Assembly (NCBI RefSeq): GCF_021462225.1
Contig: NC_061806.1
Location: forward strand, 6,382,734 to 6,446,733
From: Girardinichthys multiradiatus
Taxonomy: Eukaryota; Chordata; Actinopteri; Cyprinodontiformes; Goodeidae
DNA length: 64,000 nt
Direction of reading: 5' to 3'
Part shown: positions 58,237 through 64,000 of the stretch, piece after piece
How the letters are laid out: each line of letters begins with the position of its first letter
Numbering within the stretch: the stretch's first letter is position 1
Notes under the pieces: generated by a model
What the model was told of the DNA's origin: nothing
Database searches by the model: none
Seen by the model: only the letters and a program-made list of their open reading frames with translations
Program-made: the position numbers and the translations under genes

Positions 58237-59740
58237 TTAATCTGGTCTTACCTTTTCTTTCATGCTAACCAGCTCTTCACATTGATGTGGTTCCCCTCGT
58301 GTTATTCCATCCGCCATGTTGATTCCCTCGTGAGTGAAGGTTATGTTGGGTGCCTCCAAGATTTTGCTGAGCCTGTATTGTCTCAGAGCTGTCATGGTGA
58401 AACTTTGAGAGTTCACATATGCCACCACACTGTGAGTTGTTAAAATATTCAGAGGGTGTCCCATCACTAAGTGAGCTGTTTTTTGAATTAATTTTGCCAA
58501 CCCTGCTGCATATTGTGTGCATTGTGGGTGGCGTTTTTCCATGTTATCCATCATTACTGAAACGTACATCAGCACTATCCTCTCTCCCCCTTTTTTCTGA
58601 AACAAAACTCCATTTACTGCCAGTTTTGTTACAGAAACATCCAAATAAGATGGTGTGGTGTAGTCTGAGAGCGTAAGCTCTGCCGCGCTGGAGAGAAGCT
58701 GCTTTAACGCAATAAAGGCTTCCTCTGCTTCCTGTGTCCAATTAAGGGCATTATTGAGATTGCACATGCCCTGTTCTCTGACTACGTCTCTGAGGGGCTG
58801 TGTGAGATCGGTGTAATCTGGGATGTAGTACCTGCTGTAGCCTGTAAGGCCCAAAAATGACAGCATGTCTTTTACCTTAAGAGGTTTAGGGTGTGTTAAA
58901 ACGCTTTGCTTATGTGAACCTGACATGCTCGTGCTTCCTGCGGTGATAACTCTGCCCAGGAAGGAAACTGGCTTCCTTGCTATTTGTAGTTTATTTTTAC
59001 TGACCTTGAATCCATGTTTATGCAGATGTCGTAGCACGAGTTCTGTAGATTGCAAACAGAGCTCCGCTGTAGATGCTCCCAGTAGGACGTCATCCACGTA
59101 CTGAATGAGAGTCACGTTCTGTGGTAGGGGGCAAGTTTGTAACACATCTTTCAAAACCTGGTTAAATATACCTGGGGAAGGGTGAACCCTTGTGGCAGAC
59201 GGGTGTAGCGCAGCTGCTCCCCACCATAGGTGAAAGAAAAAATGTCTCTGCACTCTTCTGCTAATGGCAAACAGAAAAAGGCATTAGCTAGATCAATACA
59301 TGTGTACCACTGCTGTGAAGGTTCAAGGTTGGAGAGAGCAACATAGGGATTTGGGACAGGAACAGTAGGAGTCACCAGAACTGAATTTATTGCTCTTAAA
59401 TCATGTGCCATGCGGTATTTTCCAGTACCTTTTTTCTCTACAGGAAGGATGGGTGTGTTCCATGATGAGGCTGAGGGTTCTAACACGCCTGCTGCCTTCA
59501 GGCCTTCAATGGTGTCTCTGATGCCTTCCTGAGCCTGTTGTTTGTGTGGATACTGTGGAACCCAAATAGGCGAGGGAGATGCAACCTGAAAAGAGACTGG
59601 GGCGCAGGGGGTTAATCCTACATCTGTGGGCCCTTCAGCCCATAACTGAGAGGGGAGTTGCTGCAAAAGAGCTGCAGCTTTGGGATGATCTGTTTTTTCT
59701 CTTCCATGATGACGTGTGAGCATCTCATGCTGCAACAGGA
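58237..59740 (-). pseudogene. pol: Reverse transcriptase (pol), frameshifted
   Basis: Fingers/palm text: PVEKKGTGKYRMAHDLRAIN, CIDLANAFFCLPLAEE (first catalytic D near 59300) and LRYTRLPQGF. A frameshift near 59150-59250 follows, then IQYVDDVLLGAS (YVDD near 59110-59090) and KPVSFLGRVITAG. The connection domain has LTGYSRYYIPDYTDLTQPL and NWTQEAEEAFIALKQLLSSA. Class-I-like. Non-functional because of the frameshift. Confidence 0.9.
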
Positions 59741-60189
59741 CTTCATCAGTAACTGTACATTTTATACAGTATGTGTCTGTGCTTTTAGAATACCTTAAGT
59801 TGGGTGACTGAGGTGTCCTGCCAGTCCCCAGCCGCCAGAGGGCGCTTTACCACTCCTCCCAATTCCTTAGCTTGATGCTCAGGATGCAAAGAAAGAGAAA
59901 CATGAGGAACAACTTCATCTGACATTAAATACCATTCTGCTTGGTTAGGTGTTAAATCAACTGTTGCAGCCACACACCCAGGAGCCACATACATTTTTTC
60001 TGGATGAAATTAACCATGTCCTACCTTCTACTGTTTCATTAAACAAATCTTGGTACCATTCAGTGTGACAACGGTTGTAGAACAGAGTGACATGGGGTGG
60101 GTCAGATGGAGAGGTGTAGGGGCAGAGACTTTGAATCCAGGGTTTCCACAGCTGATACACAGAGAAGATGCTGCATGGAGAAGGTGTGG
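59741..60189 (-). pseudogene. pol: pol segment between protease and RT, degenerate
   Basis: Broken frames (MSDEVVPHVSLSLHPEHQ near 59920-59860; WYQDLFNETVEGRTW near 60050). Position and text fit the protease-RT linker/RT N-terminus of the same provirus. Confidence 0.55.
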
Positions 60190-60628
60190 TCAGCAGTCCC
60201 CAGTATCTGCATATTCCTCTGCAACTGGCTGTAAAAGATATTGTCCATGCTGAAGCATCTGTCCACATGCCAAAGAGGAACCATCTGGAAAAGTTATTGT
60301 TAACCCATCAGTACCACACAACACTGATGCTCCCAGCTTCACTAATAAGTCTCTGCCCAGCAAATTAACAGGTGTGCTGGGTGAACACACAAAAGGGTGA
60401 GTTACTCTCTGAGTCCCAGTCTGAACAGGAAGTGGTACAGTCACAGGCAGAATTTGTGCAGCCCCTGAGAAGCCCATCACAGAAACAGCCTTGGTAGAGA
60501 GCAGTGGTGTAGGAGGTTGCTGTGTTATGGTGGAATAAGTAGCTCCAGTGTCCACTAAAAATTCAGACAGTTCTCTTCCACCTTTGCAGGCAACATGGGG
60601 TCTGCCGTGCCCACGCTGCCTTGGTCCT
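60190..60628 (-). pseudogene. pro: Retroviral aspartic protease (pro), cut by an LTR
   Basis: FLVDTGATYSTIT near 60560-60520 is the retropepsin active-site loop (DTGA). VNLLGRDLLVKLGASVL near 60370-60320 is the conserved C-terminal GRDLL block. Upstream, basic text GPRQRGHGRPHVACKGG runs up to 60628, where the plus-strand LTR begins. So the gag/pro boundary is severed by the second provirus. Confidence 0.85.
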
Positions 60629-61108
60629 TGTAGAATATAAACTATCTATGTGTGTAATATAAACTATCTATGTGTGTAACTGGAATGTGTGGAAATAGGA
60701 GGGTCAAGCTTAGGGAGTGAAGCATAGAAAGGGCCTAGGGGAGTGAAAACATAGGGAGTGAGAAGCATAGAGAGTGCAAGGTCATAAATTAGAAGAGGAC
60801 AGGGAAGGCCAGAGACAGGGGAGGATGAGTTGCATATTACAATCAGAAGTATTCCTTATTTGGACCTAAGGGATTGTTATGTTATGTTATACATGTGTGA
60901 CATGATATATGTATATGTTGAACACACCTTTGAGACTGAATAAAACGAGCTGGAAGCAAGAGTTGATCAGAGTTGGGTTTGCAGCTGCTTGGCACTCCAT
61001 CTCTCACTCTGCAGAGGCGAACATAAGTAGATTGTACTTGTGTTTATTTCACTCTTTGAAACATGTACCCAAATCAACGGACCCGGGGAAGCAGAGACGG
61101 CTTCAACA
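60629..61108 (+). mobile_element. 5' LTR of provirus 2
   Basis: Starts TGTAGAATATAAACTATCTA and ends CTTCAACA (TG..CA), about 480 bp. It opens with a 22-bp direct duplication (ATATAAACTATCTATGTGTG twice). AATAAA is at 60939-60944 with TGTGTTTATTT later at 61041. Primer site follows after two bases. The left edge is set by where provirus 1 protease text stops. Confidence 0.8.
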
Positions 61109-61110
61109 AT

Positions 61111-61128
61111 TGGAGGCTCGTCCGGGAT
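61111..61128 (+). other. Primer-binding site, proline-tRNA-like
   Basis: TGGAGGCTCGTCCGGGAT. The proline tRNA site used by many gamma-type retroviruses is TGGGGGCTCGTCCGGGAT, one mismatch. It fixes the 5' LTR end and the strand. Confidence 0.88.
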
Positions 61129-61423
61129 TTGGAACAACAGGAGAAAGAAATTCGGACCACTGACGTGGACCAACAGACATCAGACACGGGCTAGCCAAAA
61201 ACTACAGAACAGGTAAGCAGAAACCTGTTTTAATCAAAACTCTGCTTTTGGATTTTCGATAGGCTAAATTAATGTTGTGTCTGATGTCTAAGTAAGTCTG
61301 AGTCTGCCAAAACGTAAGAAAAAGAGTGTCAAATGTTGACTAGGATTTAAACAGGTGAATAGGAGGTTGTTTTAAACTGGTGAATAAGATGTTGTTTTAA
61401 GAGAATTACAAGACTTAGTGGTG

Positions 61424-61673
61424 GTATTGTGTGGAAAAATATAGTAGTTTCTCGAACGTGGCGGTTCAGAGTACGTCCTCGACGGAGGTCTACTGTTAGC
61501 TGGGTTAGAGGCCCGAGGAAGTGAGAAACCTCAAATTCTATAGAAAAGGTATTGTGTGGAAAATATAGTAGTTTCTCGAACGTGGCGGTTCAGAGTATGT
61601 CCTCGACTCAGGTCTACTGTTAGCTGGGTTTGAGGCCCGGGGAGAGTGAGAAACCCCAAATTCTACAGAAAAG
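61424..61673 (+). repeat. 125-bp tandem duplication in the leader
   Basis: GTATTGTGTGGAAAA.ATATAG starts the first unit at 61424 and the second at 61549; both contain TTTCTCGAACGTGGCGGTTC and TCTACTGTTAGCTGGGTT. The units differ at a handful of bases. Confidence 0.93.
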
Positions 61674-62212
61674 TAAATACACTGAGATCAGGCACAAACA
61701 CTTGGGTGTGAATGCTGTGTTTTACGTGAGTTCTGCCTCAGTAAAACCACAAAAAAAGCACAAACACATAGTCTGAGAGTAAGTCCTGTGAAGTGATGAA
61801 CTGTGAGCTGACATAAAATTCAGCAAGACCAGGCTTTTTGGTAAAAAACTCATGAGCTGTGCGCAGAGGAAATAATCTGTGTTACAGACATTATAGGCGG
61901 AGTGAGTACAAACTTGTGTGTGACTGGAGAAGCAGCTGTGGAGAGCAGCTCTCTCATTGCAGGTGACTGAATGCAGTTTTCTATCTGGGAAACCTTACGG
62001 TGACAACAGAAAGATAGACTGCTGATTGCTGCTTTTGATGAGTAACAAAATATTTCTCTGTGAAAACTCAGATTACAGACGTCTGCATAAACACAGAAGG
62101 AACAATATAGGCGGTGGAAATAACACCGTAAGATATAGAAAGTTCTGTGAGTTTGACATGTTTTTCTTAAAGAGCCGTGAACAGCAGTTATTATAACTGT
62201 AAGACTGGCAAT

Positions 62213-62314
62213 GAGCTGTTAGTTGGGTATAAACCGACAACAGACTTGTTAGGAGTAAAAGAATGAGCTGTTAGTTGGATAAATAACCAACAACAGACTT
62301 GTTAGGGTTAGAAA
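62213..62314 (+). repeat. 52-bp tandem duplication in the leader
   Basis: GAGCTGTTAGTTGG at 62213 and 62265, each followed by AACAACAGACTTGTTAGG-like text. Confidence 0.9.
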
Positions 62315-62481
62315 AGTGCATAAGCTGTGAGACACACACACACACTGGCCACTAAAAACAGCCTTCTGGGGGTTGAATGTGTTCTGATGTCTTGAAAGTT
62401 GGTCAGAATTGAATGAGTGAGTGACTGAGATAACGCATTAAAAATATATCTTTTAGAAAAAAGGATAGTCGTTGTTATAAG

Positions 62482-64000
62482 ATGGAAAGTGAATTTAATA
62501 GAGAAATTGATATCAGTGCAAAAGAACAGAATGTTTTATTGAAAACCATAGAAAATCAGCTGTTAATAATGAAAACTGCTATTAAGAAAACATTTGAATA
62601 CAAAGAGGAACAGAAGTTGGTTAAACGGATGGATTCTAAAATAAATGAAGAATTGTCAAAAGATGGAAAAAGCAAGACAGATAAAGAGAGTGTTGGCAAG
62701 TGGTTTGGTTTGAAGGAAAAAAATGCAAGAAAGGAGAGAGATTTGGCTGAAAAAATGTGTAGAGACAGTAGTCGGTTGAGCAGAGGAAAATGGAAGGACC
62801 TGGCAAATAAAGCAGAAAAAGACGAAAGGTTTTGGTTACAAATGAGATTCTTGTGGCAGAGTAGTGATCATGCTATGACTGAGAACAGAGACTGGAAAAG
62901 TAAACAGATTAAGGATAGCAGTACAGTTGAAATGCTGCCATCCTATGAACTTTTAGCAGATCAGCCCGCTTTATCACACCACAAGGCCCCCACCTCTCCT
63001 CTTACTGGCTTATATCCTACACTGCAAGTTACTAGGGGACAAGTAAGCGTGTGTGATTTACCGCCAGTAACTGCTCAGGCTCCTCCTGAACCCCCCTGCT
63101 CGGCCCCCACCTCTCTTCTCTCCTCACATTCCACTGATGGGTCTGTATTGTCAATTGGAGGATCATTCATATCACAGGCCCCACAAACTGATCCATTTGC
63201 TGACCGGCTATTATGGGACAAACTGCGGCCAGTTTCTGGCCCAATAAAGTGTTCCACTCTGTATATTTCCCATTCATCTAGTGATATGGAATTGGTCACA
63301 CCTCTGAAAGCCGATGTAACCGAGGGCTCAGTTAATATGTCAGTGTCAGGGAAATGGATAAAAGACAAACCACCGACTGCAGTAACTTATCATATGCAGG
63401 CACCACCTATTACAGTACAGAATCAGACACCAATTGAAAATGAGGAAGCTATGTTATCTTCCTCAACCCCAAGGCCACTAGTACCTGAGGCTATGCCTCC
63501 CCCTGCTGGACATGGCTATAACATGAGACCCTGAACTCAGTCCAAATCTTCTTATATGGGTCCACTGTTCTAACAACAATTTGGAGCAAATAGATACAAA
63601 CCTTTTGCACTGGGAGATCTTACCACTTTGTGTGACAAATTGCCTCCCATCTCTATATGGTTACAGACTCTAGACTCCCTGACAGCAGGTACCACGTTAG
63701 CTCTAGGTGACTATCGGGCCATTGCTGGACGATGCATGAAGCCACACAGCTGTAGGGACATAGAGCTTGCTGCAGGTACAACAACAGTACCAGATGAGGT
63801 CCCACTTACTGTATATTCCACTCATATAGGCACAGCTCTTAGACAAATGTATCCAGTATCCAGAGGACGTACCATTCCAAAATTTGAGTGGAAGGCAAAC
63901 ACAAATCCTACAGAATATTTAGATCAGTGCAAATCCGTGTGGCAAACACAGACAGGAACTAATCCAGACAGAGCTGGTCCCCAAAGGGACTGGTTCCGGG
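62482..64000 (+). pseudogene. gag: gag of provirus 2 (two in-frame stops, runs off window)
   Basis: Open from ATG 62482 to TGA at 63532-63534 (350 codons), then in the same frame a second stop TAA at 63571-63573, then open to the window end. The N-terminus begins MESEF, so there is no myristoylation glycine. It is lysine/glutamate-rich and helical (residues 1-150), then proline-rich. LYPTL at residues 177-181 fits the LYPxL ALIX-binding late motif. Capsid-like text follows the stops (ISIWLQTLDSLTAGTT, DYRAIAGRCMKP, FEWKANTNPTEYLDQC). Gag is the structural polyprotein; this copy would give a truncated product. Confidence 0.78.

Larger units (their letters stand above)
53358..60628 (-). mobile_element. 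Endogenous retrovirus 1 (minus strand), decayed
   Basis: Order on the minus strand: protease, RT, RNase H, integrase, env, as in simple retroviruses. The RT motif YVDDVLLG and the overall layout resemble gamma/epsilon-type (class I) elements. Gag and the 5' LTR lie beyond the second provirus and are not visible. Env is split by a Tc1 and cut at its distal end. Multiple frameshifts make it non-functional. Confidence 0.88.
61129..62481 (+). other. Provirus 2 leader
   Basis: A long (about 1.35 kb) untranslated leader with no open frame of note. It holds the two tandem duplications listed separately and would be expected to carry packaging and splice-donor signals, which I cannot localise. Confidence 0.6.
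60629..64000 (+). mobile_element. Endogenous retrovirus 2 (plus strand), 5' part
   Basis: 5' LTR, primer-binding site, leader and gag follow in the normal order on the plus strand; the rest lies beyond the window. It interrupts the protease of provirus 1, so it is younger. Confidence 0.85.

Noticed and set aside
61424..61673. Considered as a CRISPR-like or satellite array
   Set aside because: Only two units of 125 bp in a retroviral leader in a vertebrate genome; a simple tandem duplication.

Overview
This is a teleost fish (probably percomorph-type) nuclear window. The case rests on one split vertebrate gene, TA-flanked Tc1-like DNA transposons of six families, Rex3/RTE-, L2/Rex1- and L1-type LINEs, a tRNA-derived SINE, long (TA)n microsatellites and class-I-like endogenous retroviruses.

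The host gene is sacm1l (Sac1 phosphoinositide phosphatase) on the minus strand. I could place all 20 coding exons from the start codon (52295-52297) to the stop (4955-4957). Phases are compatible throughout and the sum is 1761 nt, giving 586 aa plus stop, within one residue of the human length as I recall it. The catalytic CX5R(T) loop, two C-terminal membrane helices and a KxKxx ER-retrieval tail are all readable.

The introns are a transposon trap. Intron 17 (5931-19536) holds a truncated Tc1 copy, a head-to-head Tc1 pair, a minus-strand L1 broken by another Tc1, and a Tc1 whose transposase is split by an L2/Rex1-type LINE that still has a 1023-codon ORF. Intron 14 (19980-25382) holds a modular 'GGCGTGGC' repeat, a SINE scrap and the 5' half of a Rex3. 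Intron 8 holds a Tc1 with a single nonsense codon. Intron 4 (31112-47595) holds a Tc1, an L2, a SINE, a second near-intact Tc1 and a plus-strand L1 that has been cut by three later insertions. One of those carries a small membrane-protein ORF I do not recognise. Intron 1 holds one more Tc1.

Upstream of the sacm1l promoter (52660-64000) are two endogenous retroviruses. A decayed minus-strand provirus runs protease, RT, RNase H, integrase, env; its env is split by a Tc1. Its protease end is interrupted by the 5' LTR of a second, plus-strand provirus. That one has a proline-tRNA-like primer site, a 1.35 kb leader with two tandem duplications, and a gag with two in-frame stops, and it runs off the window end.

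The window left of about 4 kb has Rex3 pieces but no recognisable gene. Apart from sacm1l, no functional host gene can be supported.
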